DNA of 32,417 bases from Mycobacterium sp. 852002-10029_SCH5224772 (lineage in GTDB: Bacteria; Actinomycetota; Actinomycetes; Mycobacteriales; Mycobacteriaceae): contig NZ_LZHT01000022.1 of assembly GCF_001667315.1 (NCBI RefSeq), positions 1 through 32,417 of the forward strand. The letters run 5' to 3'. The translations under genes were made by a program, and so were the position numbers. The notes beneath the pieces are model-generated. The model saw nothing but the letters and a program-made list of their open reading frames with translations, made no database searches and was not told the DNA's origin. Of the stretch, positions 18,061 through 27,117 are shown piece after piece; the first letter of the stretch is position 1, and every line of letters starts with the position of its first letter.

Positions 18061-19499
18061 CGTCCGGAACCGTCATGCCGATCGTCCGCGTGGCAATCCT
18101 CGCGGACAGCAGGTTGACGGAAATGGCCTTGCCTGCCGAGCTGCCGCTGCGCGAAATCCTGCCCGCGGTGCAGCGTTTGGTGGTTCCGGCCACCGCGAAC
18201 GGCGACTCGGATGACGCCGCCGGCTCACGCGGCGCCGCCGAGATCGGTGCGGCGACCCAGCTGAGCCTCGCGCCGATCGGCGGCGCGCCGTTCAGCCTGG
18301 ACGCGAGCCTGGACACCGTCGGAGTCGTCGACGGTGATCTGCTGGCGCTGCAACCGGTGCCGGTCGGCCCGGCCGCACCCGGCATCGTCGAGGACATCGC
18401 CGACGCCGCCATGATCTTCTCTACCTCTCGGCTCAAGCCTTGGGGCACAACGCATATCCAGCGTGGCGCGCTGGCCGCGGCGATCGCGGTGGCCTTCCTG
18501 GCGACCGGGCTGTCGGTGACCTATCGCGTCGCCACCGGTGCGCTGTCCGGGTTGGTTGCGGTCAGCGCGATCGCGGCCCTGACCGCGATCGTGGGCCTGC
18601 TGGTCACGGCGCGCTCGGCCCGTACCGGGATGGCGCTCTCGATCGCCGCGCTGGTACCCATCGGCGCCGCACTGGTGCTGGCGGTGCCGGGCCGGTTCGG
18701 CCCGGCGCAGTTGATGCTGGCCGCGGCCGGTGTCACCGCGTGGTCGCTGATCGCCTTGATGGTGCCCAGCGCCGAACGCGAGCGCATCGCCGGATTCTTC
18801 ACCGCGACGGCCGTGGTGGGTGCGGCGCTGCTACTGGCCGCCGGCGCCGAATTGCTGTGGCACGTCAAGCTGGTCGCCATCGGCTGCGGGCTGATCGTGG
18901 CGGCGCTGCTGGTCACCATCGAAGCGGCGCAGCTGTCCGCGCTGTGGGCGCGCTTCCCCCTGCCGGTCATTCCGGCGCCGGGGGACCCCACGCCGTCGGC
19001 GCCGTCCTTGCGGGTGCTCGAGGACCTGCCGCGCCGGGTGCGGGTCAGCGACGCCCACCAGAGCGGATTCATCGCCGCCGCGGTGCTGCTCAGTGTCCTG
19101 GGCTCGGTGGCGATCGCGCTGCGTCCGGAGACGCTGAGCGGTGCGGGGTGGTACGTGGTGGGAGCGACCGCCGCGGCGTCGGTGCTGCGTGCCCGGGTGT
19201 GGGACTCGGCCGCCTGCAAGGCGTGGCTGCTCGCCCAGCCGTATCTGGCCGCCGGTGTGCTGCTGGTGCTCTACACCGCGACGGGGCGCTACGGCGCCGC
19301 CCTCGGTGCGGCGCTGGTGCTCCTGGGGCTCGTGGCGGTGTGGATCGTGCTGGCTCTGAACCCGGGTATCGCTGCGCCGGAAAGCTATTCGCTTCCCGTG
19401 CGCCGGTTGGTGGGCTTCGCCGCGGCGGGACTCGACGCCTCGTTGATCCCCGTCATGGCGTTTGTGGTCGGGTTGTTCAGCCTGGTGCTCAATCGATGA
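18057..19499 (+). CDS. eccD3: ESX-3 membrane channel component EccD3
   Basis: From GTG 18057 the protein has 480 residues. An N-terminal ubiquitin-like domain (about 7-105; PIVRVAILADSRLTEMALPA) is followed by about eleven transmembrane helices to the C-terminus (LIPVMAFVVGLFSLVLNR). EccD is the multi-spanning core of the type VII membrane complex, present in two copies per protomer. GAGG precedes the GTG; ATG 18075 (MPIVRVAIL) is a good alternative and closer to annotated M. tuberculosis starts. It overlaps mycP3 by four bases (ATGA). Confidence 0.95.
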   Translation: MTSGTVMPIVRVAILADSRLTEMALPAELPLREILPAVQRLVVPATANGDSDDAAGSRGAAEIGAATQLSLAPIGGAPFSLDASLDTVGVVDGDLLALQPVPVGPAAPGIVEDIADAAMIFSTSRLKPWGTTHIQRGALAAAIAVAFLATGLSVTYRVATGALSGLVAVSAIAALTAIVGLLVTARSARTGMALSIAALVPIGAALVLAVPGRFGPAQLMLAAAGVTAWSLIALMVPSAERERIAGFFTATAVVGAALLLAAGAELLWHVKLVAIGCGLIVAALLVTIEAAQLSALWARFPLPVIPAPGDPTPSAPSLRVLEDLPRRVRVSDAHQSGFIAAAVLLSVLGSVAIALRPETLSGAGWYVVGATAAASVLRARVWDSAACKAWLLAQPYLAAGVLLVLYTATGRYGAALGAALVLLGLVAVWIVLALNPGIAAPESYSLPVRRLVGFAAAGLDASLIPVMAFVVGLFSLVLNR

Positions 19500-20905
19500 T
19501 TCGACCGGCATCAGCCTGCTTCGCTGCGGTGTTGGCCCTGTTGCCCGCCACCGCGACGTGGACGAGTCCGCCGGCCCTCGCGATCAGCCCGCCGACGGTC
19601 GATCCCGGCGCCGCTCCGCCCAGCGGGGCGCCGGGACCCGGGCAGCCGATGGAGCAGCGCGGACCGTGCGTCACGTCCGGGGTCATTCCCGGCAGCGATC
19701 CGGGCGCCGTCACGCCCAGCCAGGCGGCGCTGAATCTGCCTGCGGCATGGCAGTTTTCGCGTGGTGACGGCCAGCTGGTCGCGGTGCTCGACACCGGGGT
19801 GCGGCCGGGCCCACGGCTGCCCAACGTCGAGCCGGGTGGCGATTTTGTCGAGACCACCGACGGCCTGACCGACTGCGACGGGCACGGAACCCTGGTCGCG
19901 GGGATCATCGCCGGCCAGCCGTCGGGTGACGACGGCTTCTCGGGCGTGGCCCCGGCGGCGCGGGTGGTGGCGATCAGGACGACGTCGGCCAAGTTCTCCC
20001 CACGCACGCCGGGCGGCGATCCGCTGATGGCGCGGGTGTCCGCCGAGATCTCGACGCTCGCCCGCGCCATCGTGCACGCGGCCGACCTGGGTGCGCGGGT
20101 GATCGACATCGGCTCGGTGACCTGCCTGCCGGTGGACCGCCCCGTCGACCAGGCCGCCCTCGGGGCCGCCGTGCGCTATGCGGCGGTGGACAAGGACGCG
20201 GTGATCGTGGCCGCCGCGGGCGACAGCGGGCCGACCGGATCCTTCGCCGGTGGAACCAGCTGCGAATCCAACCCTCTCACTGACCTGAGCCGTCCGAACG
20301 ATCCGCGAAACTGGGCCGGCGTCACCTCGGTGTCCATCCCGTCGTGGTGGCAGCCGTACGTGCTGTCGGTGGCTTCCCTGACCCCGGCCGGCCAGCCGTC
20401 GAAGTTCACCGTGGCGGGCCCGTGGGTTGGTGTCGCGGCGCCGGGCGAGCGCATCGTGTCGGTCGGCAACGGTGACGGTGCCGGCCTTGCGAACGGCCTG
20501 CCCGACGACCATCAACGACTGGTCGCCCTCAACGGCACCGGCTACGCGGCCGGTTACGTCGCCGGCGTCGCCGCGTTGGTGCGCAGCAGGTATCCCGACC
20601 TGTCCGCCACGGCGGTGGCGCATCGCATCACCGCCACCGCGCACAACGGCGCCCGTGACCCGTCCAACGTGGTGGGCGCCGGCAGCGTGGACCCGGTGGC
20701 CGCTTTGACTTGGCAATTGCCCGCCGGCGATCAGCCGAGCGGTGCGGCGGCCAAGCAGGTCGCCGTGCCTCCGGCGCCGGCACCCAAGGACACCACACCG
20801 CGGAACGTCGCGGTGGCCGGCACCGCCGTGCTGGCCGTGCTGGTCGCCGTGGCCGCCGCGGTCACCACCATCGCCGCACGCCGACGAAAGGACCCCACCC
20901 CGTGA
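19496..20905 (+). CDS. mycP3: ESX-3 mycosin MycP3, subtilisin-like, with catalytic Ser replaced by Gly
   Basis: This 469-residue mycosin has a signal peptide (about 1-30), an S8 domain, a Pro-rich linker and a C-terminal transmembrane helix followed by ARRRKD. The catalytic Asp is D99 (VLDTGV) and His is H130 (GHGTLVAG). The serine motif, normally GTS, reads NGTGYAAGYVAGVAALV: residue 349 is Gly (codon GGC at 20540-20542), one transition from AGC. The AAAG motif near the oxyanion site is followed by Asp (AAAGD), where generic subtilases have Asn. The protein should fold but not cleave. Mycosins stabilise the ESX membrane complex independently of proteolysis, so structural function may remain. 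The ATG overlaps the eccD3 stop; the frame upstream is a chance opening. Confidence 0.95.
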   Translation: MIRPASACFAAVLALLPATATWTSPPALAISPPTVDPGAAPPSGAPGPGQPMEQRGPCVTSGVIPGSDPGAVTPSQAALNLPAAWQFSRGDGQLVAVLDTGVRPGPRLPNVEPGGDFVETTDGLTDCDGHGTLVAGIIAGQPSGDDGFSGVAPAARVVAIRTTSAKFSPRTPGGDPLMARVSAEISTLARAIVHAADLGARVIDIGSVTCLPVDRPVDQAALGAAVRYAAVDKDAVIVAAAGDSGPTGSFAGGTSCESNPLTDLSRPNDPRNWAGVTSVSIPSWWQPYVLSVASLTPAGQPSKFTVAGPWVGVAAPGERIVSVGNGDGAGLANGLPDDHQRLVALNGTGYAAGYVAGVAALVRSRYPDLSATAVAHRITATAHNGARDPSNVVGAGSVDPVAALTWQLPAGDQPSGAAAKQVAVPPAPAPKDTTPRNVAVAGTAVLAVLVAVAAAVTTIAARRRKDPTP

Positions 20906-21930
20906 GCAAGATTTCGATACCGACCCCCGGGAGCGGGCGAATCACGTTGGCGCTGCTGGCCATTGTGCCCGCGGTGATGGCCTACCCGTGGCGATCGCCC
21001 CGGGACTACTGGCTGCTCGGCATCGCTGCCGCCGTGGTGATCGTGCTGTTCGGCGCCTGGGGCGGTTTGTATTTCACCACCATCGCGCGCCGCCGCCTGG
21101 CGATCGTCGGGCGTCGCAACGCGTTCACCCCGGAGTCTCCCGCCACGGCGACCACCGCCCTGGTGCGGGTCGGCGCGCCGGAGGACGACTCCGATGTGCT
21201 GCCGCTGCCGCTGATCGCCGGCTACCTGGACCGCTACGGCATCCGGGCGGACAAGATCCGGATCACCAGCCGGGACAACGCCTCCGACGCGTCGAGGCGC
21301 GAGACCTGGATCGGGCTCACCGTGTCGGCGACGGAAAATCTGGCCGCGCTGCGGGCGCGCTCGTCGCGAATCCCGTTGCAGGAGACCGCTCAGGTCGCGG
21401 CGCGGCGGCTCGCCGATCACCTGCGCGAGACCGGATGGGAAGCCACCGTCGTCGCACCCGACGACGTCCCCCGCCTGTTGACGTCCAATCCCCGCGAGAA
21501 GTGGCGTGGGGTGCAGCGTGGCGCGTCGGATTACATCGCGGCATACGAGATCAGGGTGGACGAGGGGCTGCCGGAGACGTTGGACGCGATCCGGTCGCAT
21601 TCGGCGCGCGAGGCCTGCACCGCACTCGAGATCGCCGGTGACAAGCACCAGCCCACCGTCGCCGTGGCGTGTGCGTTCCAGACCGACACGCCGCCGGACC
21701 GCAAGGCGCCGCTGGCCGGGCTCACCCCGCAGCGCGGAAATCACCTGCCCGCGCTGACCGCGCTGGACCTGTTGTCCACGGCGCGCCTCGACGGACACAC
21801 GACCGCGCCCGCGGGCCTGCTCTCCCAGCTGCACTGGCCCACCCTGGTCGGCGGGGCCCATCGGGCATCACCGACCGGCAGCGCGGAAATCTCTGAGGCC
21901 ACCGAGACCCTCGAGGCCGTCAGAACATGA
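20902..21930 (+). CDS. eccE3: ESX-3 membrane complex component EccE3
   Basis: From GTG 20902, which overlaps the mycP3 stop as GTGA, the protein has 342 residues, close to Rv0292. Two N-terminal transmembrane helices (ITLALLAIVPAVMAYPW and LLGIAAAVVIVLFGAWGGLY) precede a periplasmic or peripheral domain with the EccE pattern (TWIGLTVSATENLAALRARS, then TAQVAARRLADHLRETGW). EccE sits at the periphery of the EccBCDE hexamer. It is the last ESX-3 gene and overlaps the convergent hydrolase gene by 11 bases. Confidence 0.94.
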   Translation: MSKISIPTPGSGRITLALLAIVPAVMAYPWRSPRDYWLLGIAAAVVIVLFGAWGGLYFTTIARRRLAIVGRRNAFTPESPATATTALVRVGAPEDDSDVLPLPLIAGYLDRYGIRADKIRITSRDNASDASRRETWIGLTVSATENLAALRARSSRIPLQETAQVAARRLADHLRETGWEATVVAPDDVPRLLTSNPREKWRGVQRGASDYIAAYEIRVDEGLPETLDAIRSHSAREACTALEIAGDKHQPTVAVACAFQTDTPPDRKAPLAGLTPQRGNHLPALTALDLLSTARLDGHTTAPAGLLSQLHWPTLVGGAHRASPTGSAEISEATETLEAVRT

Positions 21931-23119
21931 CGTCCTGCAGGAACGTGGTCATCCGGCGCAGGTAGTCCAACTGGCTCACGTGCAGCACGTGGCTGCCTGG
22001 AAACCAGTGCAGCGCACACTGATTCCAGTGGCGCCATAGCTTGACGGCGTGGTCGGGCGGCGCCATCCGGTCGCCGAGGCCGGTGATGATCATCCGGCGT
22101 TCCCGACCGACCAGCGGCTGGTAATTGAGCGGGCAGTGGTAGGCCAGGCCGGCGCTCAACTGCTCGGGGCTGATATCGGAGAGGCGCAGGCCCGCCCGGA
22201 CCAGCTTGTTGGCCGGGAACCACTCGTCGAACAGCGTCGCGGGCGTGACGACCGGGCAGTTGGGGATGACGGCGTCGAGCCGATCGTCGGCCGAGGCCAC
22301 CAGCGCCGAGGTGTAGCCGCCCAGCGAGATCCCGGTGAGCGCGATGCGCTCGACACCGGTGTGGCGCAAATGGTCGATGATGGAACGAAAGTCGTGCACG
22401 GCCTGGGCCATCGCCTCGGCGAAACCGCTGAGGCCGCCGGCGAAATAGCCGAAACCGCTGAAGGGCGAGAACTTTTCGGCCCGCTTACCGTGAAATGGCA
22501 ACGTGTACATCAACACGTCGTAGCCCGCCCGGTAATACCACGGCAACGAGAAGAACCGTCCGTTGGCCAGATACGACGACCCCATGAAGCCGTGGATGAC
22601 GCACAGCGTGGGCCGCGGTCCGTCGTCGTGGCGCCAGTGCTGCGCGCGCACCATGTTGTTCGACCCCCACCCGCTCCAGCGCGCGCGCATGGCCGGGTTG
22701 ATCGCGGTGAAGCTGCTGGGGAACGCGATGTTGTCGACCGTCCCGTGCGCGACCCACTCCGCCAGCGGGCTGGCACGCCGCGAGGTCACGCGGGGCAACT
22801 CGGTGGGCGGCGGAAAGGACGCTGCGGGATCTCCCGCCGCCGCGAGCTCGGCGTAGAAATCGAGGTTGCCGCGCTCGGTCGCGGCCTCGGATCGCCGCAG
22901 GGTGCCCGCGACCACGAACGGCGCCACCGTGGTGGTCAGCAGCGAGGCCACCCAGGTGCGCAGGGCCAGATCGCCGAGGGCCGATGCCTCGACTACCATT
23001 CGCTGACGGGGCGACAACGCCGAGTTTGGGGGTAATCCGCCGGCGCCGGCCGGCACGTCGGCGCCGAGAACGTCGGGGACGGGGACGGGCGGGTCGATCG
23101 GATCCATGTCGGGCGCCAC
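21920..23119 (-). CDS. alpha/beta hydrolase of the Rv0293c type
   Basis: This 399-residue protein has an alpha/beta hydrolase core: oxyanion strand [12 protein letters not shown] (about 171-182), nucleophile elbow GISLGG with S265, acid D350 ([11 protein letters not shown]) and a C-terminal histidine (H377 or H380, FPGSHVLHV). The N-terminal 160 residues are a family-specific extension. No signal peptide is obvious. The substrate is unknown. It occupies the position of Rv0293c next to eccE3, on the opposite strand. The start is GTG 23119; ATG 23107 is equally possible, and neither has a clear ribosome-binding site. Confidence 0.88.
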   Translation of the reverse strand: MAPDMDPIDPPVPVPDVLGADVPAGAGGLPPNSALSPRQRMVVEASALGDLALRTWVASLLTTTVAPFVVAGTLRRSEAATERGNLDFYAELAAAGDPAASFPPPTELPRVTSRRASPLAEWVAHGTVDNIAFPSSFTAINPAMRARWSGWGSNNMVRAQHWRHDDGPRPTLCVIHGFMGSSYLANGRFFSLPWYYRAGYDVLMYTLPFHGKRAEKFSPFSGFGYFAGGLSGFAEAMAQAVHDFRSIIDHLRHTGVERIALTGISLGGYTSALVASADDRLDAVIPNCPVVTPATLFDEWFPANKLVRAGLRLSDISPEQLSAGLAYHCPLNYQPLVGRERRMIITGLGDRMAPPDHAVKLWRHWNQCALHWFPGSHVLHVSQLDYLRRMTTFLQDVMF

Positions 23120-23283
23120 GAACGTCGATGGTAGCCGGAGGGACTCGCGCTTCCAGGGCGTTTGACCGGTTTCGGTCGGCGCGGTCTTATCCCGGGACCA
23201 CGGCGGTGGTGTGGGGGCACCATAGGAGTAATACGGTTTGCTATCAGCCGGCTAGCGACGGCGCGTTGATCAGGAGGACCGAC

Positions 23284-24063
23284 ATGTGGGACCCGGACGT
23301 CTACCTGGCCTTTGCCGACCACCGCGGCCGGCCCTTCTACGATCTGCTGTCCCGGGTGGGGGCAGAGCGGGCGCGCCGCGTCGTCGATCTCGGTTGCGGG
23401 CCCGGACACCTGACGAAGTACCTGGGCCGGCGCTGGCCGGACGCGGTGATCGAGGCGGTGGACAGCTCCCCGGAAATGGTGGCCGCGGCCAAGGAGCGCG
23501 GGATCGACGCCGTCACCGGCGACCTGCGTGACTGGAAGCCCCAGCCCGACACCGACGTGGTGGTCAGCAACGCGGCCCTGCACTGGGTGCCCGAGCACGC
23601 CGACCTGCTGGTGCGCTGGGCGGGGGAGCTGGCGCCCGGATCGTGGATCGGGGTGCAGATGCCGGGCAACTTCGAGTCCCCGTCCTACGCGGCGGTGCGG
23701 GCGCTGGCCCGCCGGGAGCCGTACGCGAAGTTGCTGCGCGACATCCCCTTTCGTGTGGGCGCGGTGGTTCAGCCGCCGGCGCACTATGCCAACTTACTGC
23801 TCGACGCGGGATGCAAGGTCGACGTCTGGGAGACCACGTATCTGCATCAGCTGACCGGCGAACATCCGGTGCTGGATTGGATCACCGGCACGGCGCTGGT
23901 CCCGGTGCGCGAGCGGCTCGACGACGCCACCTGGGAACAGTTCCGCGAGGAGCTGATCCCGCTGCTGTCCGACGCCTATCGGGCCCGCTCCGACGGATCC
24001 ACGATCTTCCCGTTCCGGCGGGTGTTCGTCGTCGCCGTGGTCGGCGGGGCGGGCCGCGGCTGA
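23284..24063 (+). CDS. tam: trans-aconitate 2-methyltransferase
   Basis: This 259-residue class I methyltransferase has motif [66 protein letters not shown] and a C-terminal part with WETTYLHQL, all typical of Tam. It methylates trans-aconitate, which otherwise inhibits aconitase. ATG 23284 has AGGAGGA at ideal spacing; the frame is open for 300 bases upstream but lacks family sequence there. It matches Rv0294 in position and length. It converges on the sulfatase gene with a six-base gap. Confidence 0.93.
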   Translation: MWDPDVYLAFADHRGRPFYDLLSRVGAERARRVVDLGCGPGHLTKYLGRRWPDAVIEAVDSSPEMVAAAKERGIDAVTGDLRDWKPQPDTDVVVSNAALHWVPEHADLLVRWAGELAPGSWIGVQMPGNFESPSYAAVRALARREPYAKLLRDIPFRVGAVVQPPAHYANLLLDAGCKVDVWETTYLHQLTGEHPVLDWITGTALVPVRERLDDATWEQFREELIPLLSDAYRARSDGSTIFPFRRVFVVAVVGGAGRG

Positions 24064-24069
24064 TCGCAG

Positions 24070-25500
24070 CTACCGCTGCGCGGGCTTGCCTTCTTCGATG
24101 CCCCGGTCGGCGGCGATGGCCGAGCGCGGGGTCGGGTTGGTGCCGTGATGAATCTGCAGATACGTCTCGGTGTACCGCGCGGCGATGCGGGTGCCGGCGA
24201 ACTCCGACGGGATGACGTCGCCGGTGCGCTGTCGCCAATCATGCAGCAGGACGGCAAGATTGGCAGCGACGTCGTCGACGCCTGCGCCGTCGCCGGCCAG
24301 CAGGTTGGTGGTTTCGGTGGGGTCGGTGCGCAGGTCGTAGAGCTCGCGTTCGGGCCGCGGTGCCGTGACGAGCGGTGCGACGGCCATCCCGGACGGGCTT
24401 TCCTCGATGTCCCAGGGCAGGTCCAGCAGTGGCCGCGAGGCGTAATTCTCGATGTAGCTGTAGTCCTTGGTCCGAATCGCGCGGATCGGATCGAACGAGT
24501 CGTGATAGGTCTTCATCGTGTACACCTGCTCGCGCACCGGCGTGGCAGGCGGATCGGGCTCCAGCAGAACCCCCGCATGCGACACACCGTCGGCGTCGGC
24601 CGGCGCGTCGATTCCCAACAGTCCCAACAGCGTTGGTACCAGGTCGACGGCGCTGAACAGTTCGTCGTAGACGCGGGGAGCCACGGCCCGGTTGGTGGGC
24701 GGGCGGATGATCATGCCGATGCCGGTTCCGGCTTCGTACAGCGTGGATTTCGCCCGGGGAAACGCCGGGCCGTGATCGGTGAAGAACACCACCCAGGTGG
24801 TGGCGTCCAACCCGGTGTCGGCCAGCGTGTCCAGCAGCCGCCCGACGGCGGCATCGGCCGCGCTGATGGCCCCGTAGAAGGCCGCCAGATCGCCGCGCAC
24901 CGCCGGGGTGTCGGGCAGGTAATCGGGCAGGTCGACGCCGGCGCTGTCCACCGGTGAGTAGCGGTCCTCGGGATAGGGCCGGTGCGTCTCGAAAAAGCCG
25001 GCGGTCAACAAAAATGGTTGTCCCACAAGGCCTTCGGCGCTTTGCCGCAGCCACTCGTCGGCCTTGTCAGCCACGTAGTCGCAGTAGGAGTTCGATACGT
25101 CGAACTCGTCGAAACCCAGTCGCTTCGGGTAGGAAGTCTCGTGCTGCATACCGAAAAGCGCCGAATACCAACCCGATTCGGACAGGATTTGGGGGAGGGT
25201 GCGGATCCCGCTACGGTATTCCCAGCCGTGGTGGGCCAGGCCGATCAGGCCGTTGGACTGCGGATAGCGCCCGGTGAACAGCGATCCGCGCGACGGCGAA
25301 CACAGCGGCGCGGTGGAGTGCGCGCGGGTGAACAGGATGCCCTCGGATGCAAGGCGGTCCATGCGTGGGCTGGAAACGTCCGGGTGGCCGTAGACGCCGA
25401 GGTAGCGCCCCAGGTCGTGCCAGTGCACGATCAGCACGTTGTCCTTAGGCCGCGGGTGCTCTGTCGTGTCCGCAGCTTCGCCGGGCGTCAATTGCGTCAC
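24070..25500 (-). CDS. type I sulfatase (arylsulfatase family), Rv0296c type
   Basis: This 476-residue alkaline-phosphatase-fold sulfatase carries the formylglycine signature C-S-P-S-R (C67-R71, LCSPSRGSLFTGRYP), which requires a formylglycine-generating enzyme. N-terminal metal ligands lie in HWHDLGRY (D29), and a second site lies in FFTDHGPAFPRAKSTLYEAG. No signal peptide is visible, so it is probably cytosolic. The natural sulfate ester is unknown. GTG 25500 has AAGG six bases upstream. The bluB-like gene starts further upstream on the same strand, 70 bases away. In M. tuberculosis a sulfotransferase gene (Rv0295c) lies between tam and this gene; it is absent here. Confidence 0.92.
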   Translation of the reverse strand: MTQLTPGEAADTTEHPRPKDNVLIVHWHDLGRYLGVYGHPDVSSPRMDRLASEGILFTRAHSTAPLCSPSRGSLFTGRYPQSNGLIGLAHHGWEYRSGIRTLPQILSESGWYSALFGMQHETSYPKRLGFDEFDVSNSYCDYVADKADEWLRQSAEGLVGQPFLLTAGFFETHRPYPEDRYSPVDSAGVDLPDYLPDTPAVRGDLAAFYGAISAADAAVGRLLDTLADTGLDATTWVVFFTDHGPAFPRAKSTLYEAGTGIGMIIRPPTNRAVAPRVYDELFSAVDLVPTLLGLLGIDAPADADGVSHAGVLLEPDPPATPVREQVYTMKTYHDSFDPIRAIRTKDYSYIENYASRPLLDLPWDIEESPSGMAVAPLVTAPRPERELYDLRTDPTETTNLLAGDGAGVDDVAANLAVLLHDWRQRTGDVIPSEFAGTRIAARYTETYLQIHHGTNPTPRSAIAADRGIEEGKPAQR

Positions 25501-25570
25501 CTCTCACCTTGCCTTGCCGACCGGCGACGATACCGCAACGTCCTGCGCCGATCCCCGCCGCGTCGGCGAG

Positions 25571-26239
25571 TCAGGGTGGCGGCAGGCGGCCCCATCGGTT
25601 TTCGCAGACGAACTCCGACAGCGGTCGCGGGGTGGCCCAGCCGTCCTGTTCGAGCGCCGGGCGATCGGGGAATTCGGGCACCGGCCCCAGGCACAGGATG
25701 GCCACCGGTTCGGCGCCGCCCGGCATGTCCAGCAGCGAGGCCAGCCGCCGCGGATCGAACAGGGACACCCAGCCCATGCCGATGCCTTCGGATCGCGCTG
25801 CCAGCCACAGATTCTGGATGGCGCACGACACCGACGCCAGATCCATCTGCGGCAAGGTCCGCCGTCCGAACACGTGCTTGTCGCGGTCGTCGCCCAGCGC
25901 CACCACGAGAAGTTCGGCGCAATCGAGGATGCCCTCCACCTTGAGCGCCAGGAATTCGTCGGCTCGCTCGCCCAGGGCGGCGGCGGTGAGCGGGCGTTCC
26001 TCGTCGACGAGTGCGTGGATGCGGCGCCGCAGCGCCGCGTCGGTGATCCGGATGAAGCGCCACGGCTGCATCAGCCCGACGCTGGGCGCCGCGTGCGCGG
26101 CCTGCAGCAGGCGGGCCAGCACCTCCTCGTCCACCACCCCGCCGGCAACGAACCGGCGCATGTCACGGCGTTCGGAGATGACGCGATAGACGGCCCTCCG
26201 CTCCTGCGGGCTGAATGCCTGACCGGTCACGTCAGCCAT
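25571..26239 (-). CDS. bluB: 5,6-dimethylbenzimidazole synthase-like flavin destructase BluB
   Basis: This 222-residue nitroreductase-fold protein has BluB hallmarks: FSPQERRAVYRVISERRDMR, RLLQAAHAAPSVGLMQPW, LKVEGILDCAELLVVAL and AIQNLWLAARSEGIGMGWVS. BluB breaks down reduced FMN with oxygen to give the lower ligand of vitamin B12. The position and family match Rv0306. ATG 26239 is chosen, and 49 bases separate it from the divergent small membrane protein gene. The COG0523 proteins far to the left are sometimes annotated as cobalamin proteins, but the Zur boxes argue against a shared pathway. Confidence 0.88.
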   Translation of the reverse strand: MADVTGQAFSPQERRAVYRVISERRDMRRFVAGGVVDEEVLARLLQAAHAAPSVGLMQPWRFIRITDAALRRRIHALVDEERPLTAAALGERADEFLALKVEGILDCAELLVVALGDDRDKHVFGRRTLPQMDLASVSCAIQNLWLAARSEGIGMGWVSLFDPRRLASLLDMPGGAEPVAILCLGPVPEFPDRPALEQDGWATPRPLSEFVCENRWGRLPPP

Positions 26240-26288
26240 CGTAGGAAATCCGCACTAGCGTGGACCGTGTCCCGAAGGGAGTGTCCCC

Positions 26289-26573
26289 GTGAAGCCTGCC
26301 GATGTACTCGACCAGCTGGCCGCCGATCCCGCCGCCGGCCGCAACTACGGCGAGCCCTATCAGACTCCCGATGGCACCACCGTCATCGTGGTCGCCAAAC
26401 CGCTGGGGGTCTTCGCCGTCCGCAACGGCCAGGCCTCCTGGACGCCGGCCGTGGACGCGAATCGCATCGCCTTGATCGGGGTGCTGACCGGCCTGCTGGC
26501 CGCGGTGATCGGCAGCCTGGCGGTGCTGCGGCAGCCGCCCTGGCCGCGCATCACGATCAGGGACTATAGGTAA
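26289..26573 (+). CDS. small membrane protein, possibly GerW/YtfJ-related
   Basis: This 94-residue protein starts at GTG 26289 after GAAGGGAG. The N-terminal half (VLDQLAADPAAGRNYGEPY, then TPDGTTVIVVAKPLGVFAVRNG) faintly resembles the GerW/YtfJ sporulation-protein fold. One transmembrane helix follows (IALIGVLTGLLAAVIGSLAVL) with a short tail. Mycobacteria do not sporulate and the role is unknown. Its 3' end overlaps the convergent Rv0307c-like gene by 17 bases. Confidence 0.7.
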   Translation: MKPADVLDQLAADPAAGRNYGEPYQTPDGTTVIVVAKPLGVFAVRNGQASWTPAVDANRIALIGVLTGLLAAVIGSLAVLRQPPWPRITIRDYR

Positions 26574-27039
26574 CACCGACGGCGCGGAACACGTATTCCG
26601 GCGGCATGTCGAACGCCAGTGACCGGCGCGGCAAGCCGTCGAGCACTTCGGCCGGAATGGCGACCTTGTAGTGCAGCGACAACTCGCCGCTGAATTTTTC
26701 GTCGACCCGGGAGACATCAACGTCGACCTGCAGGCCCGTCGACGAGATCTCCACCGTGGCCGCGCCGGTCTGCGGCGCGTTCCAGCACACGTTCACGGTC
26801 GGGCCGGCCAGCCGGGGCAGCATGGACAGCGTTGCCAGCACCCGCTCCGAGGTGAAGGCCAGTGAACCCGTGTAGCTGGCGACACTGTGCGGCAACCGCA
26901 TACCGGGGATGGTGCCGCTGAATCGCCGGGTCACCGCGACGTAATCGGCAAGGTAGGTGAGGCCTTCCGATTCGACCTGGGCATGCAGTTCGTCGGGCAG
27001 CTTGCCGATGCCGAACAACCTGCGGACAAAGACAGCCAT
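26557..27039 (-). CDS. conserved mycobacterial protein of the Rv0307c type
   Basis: From ATG 27039 (MAVFVRRLFGIGKLPDEL) the protein has 160 residues, the remembered length of Rv0307c. It is mostly beta-rich (FSGTIPGMRLPHSVASYTGS, then VDEKFSGELSLHYKVAIP) with no cleavable signal, membrane helix or catalytic motif that I recognise. The longer opening to 27663 runs antisense to the PAP2 gene and is discarded. Function is unknown. Confidence 0.8.
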   Translation of the reverse strand: MAVFVRRLFGIGKLPDELHAQVESEGLTYLADYVAVTRRFSGTIPGMRLPHSVASYTGSLAFTSERVLATLSMLPRLAGPTVNVCWNAPQTGAATVEISSTGLQVDVDVSRVDEKFSGELSLHYKVAIPAEVLDGLPRRSLAFDMPPEYVFRAVGVTYSP

Positions 27040-27117
27040 ATCGCCAGTATGACTGCGCATGCGGATCCGTGGGGCGGGCCGCATGGCCGACGCCGGCCGT
27101 GCTGGTATCGGTTGGTG

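Noticed and set aside
18440..19495. 352-codon upstream extension of the mycP3 frame through eccD3
   Set aside because: The region codes for the EccD3 membrane helices in another frame. The mycP3 signal peptide starts precisely at ATG 19496, which overlaps the eccD3 stop.
22049..23035. 328-codon open frame opposite the Rv0293c-like hydrolase
   Set aside because: Shadow frame; the hydrolase on the minus strand has a complete catalytic triad.
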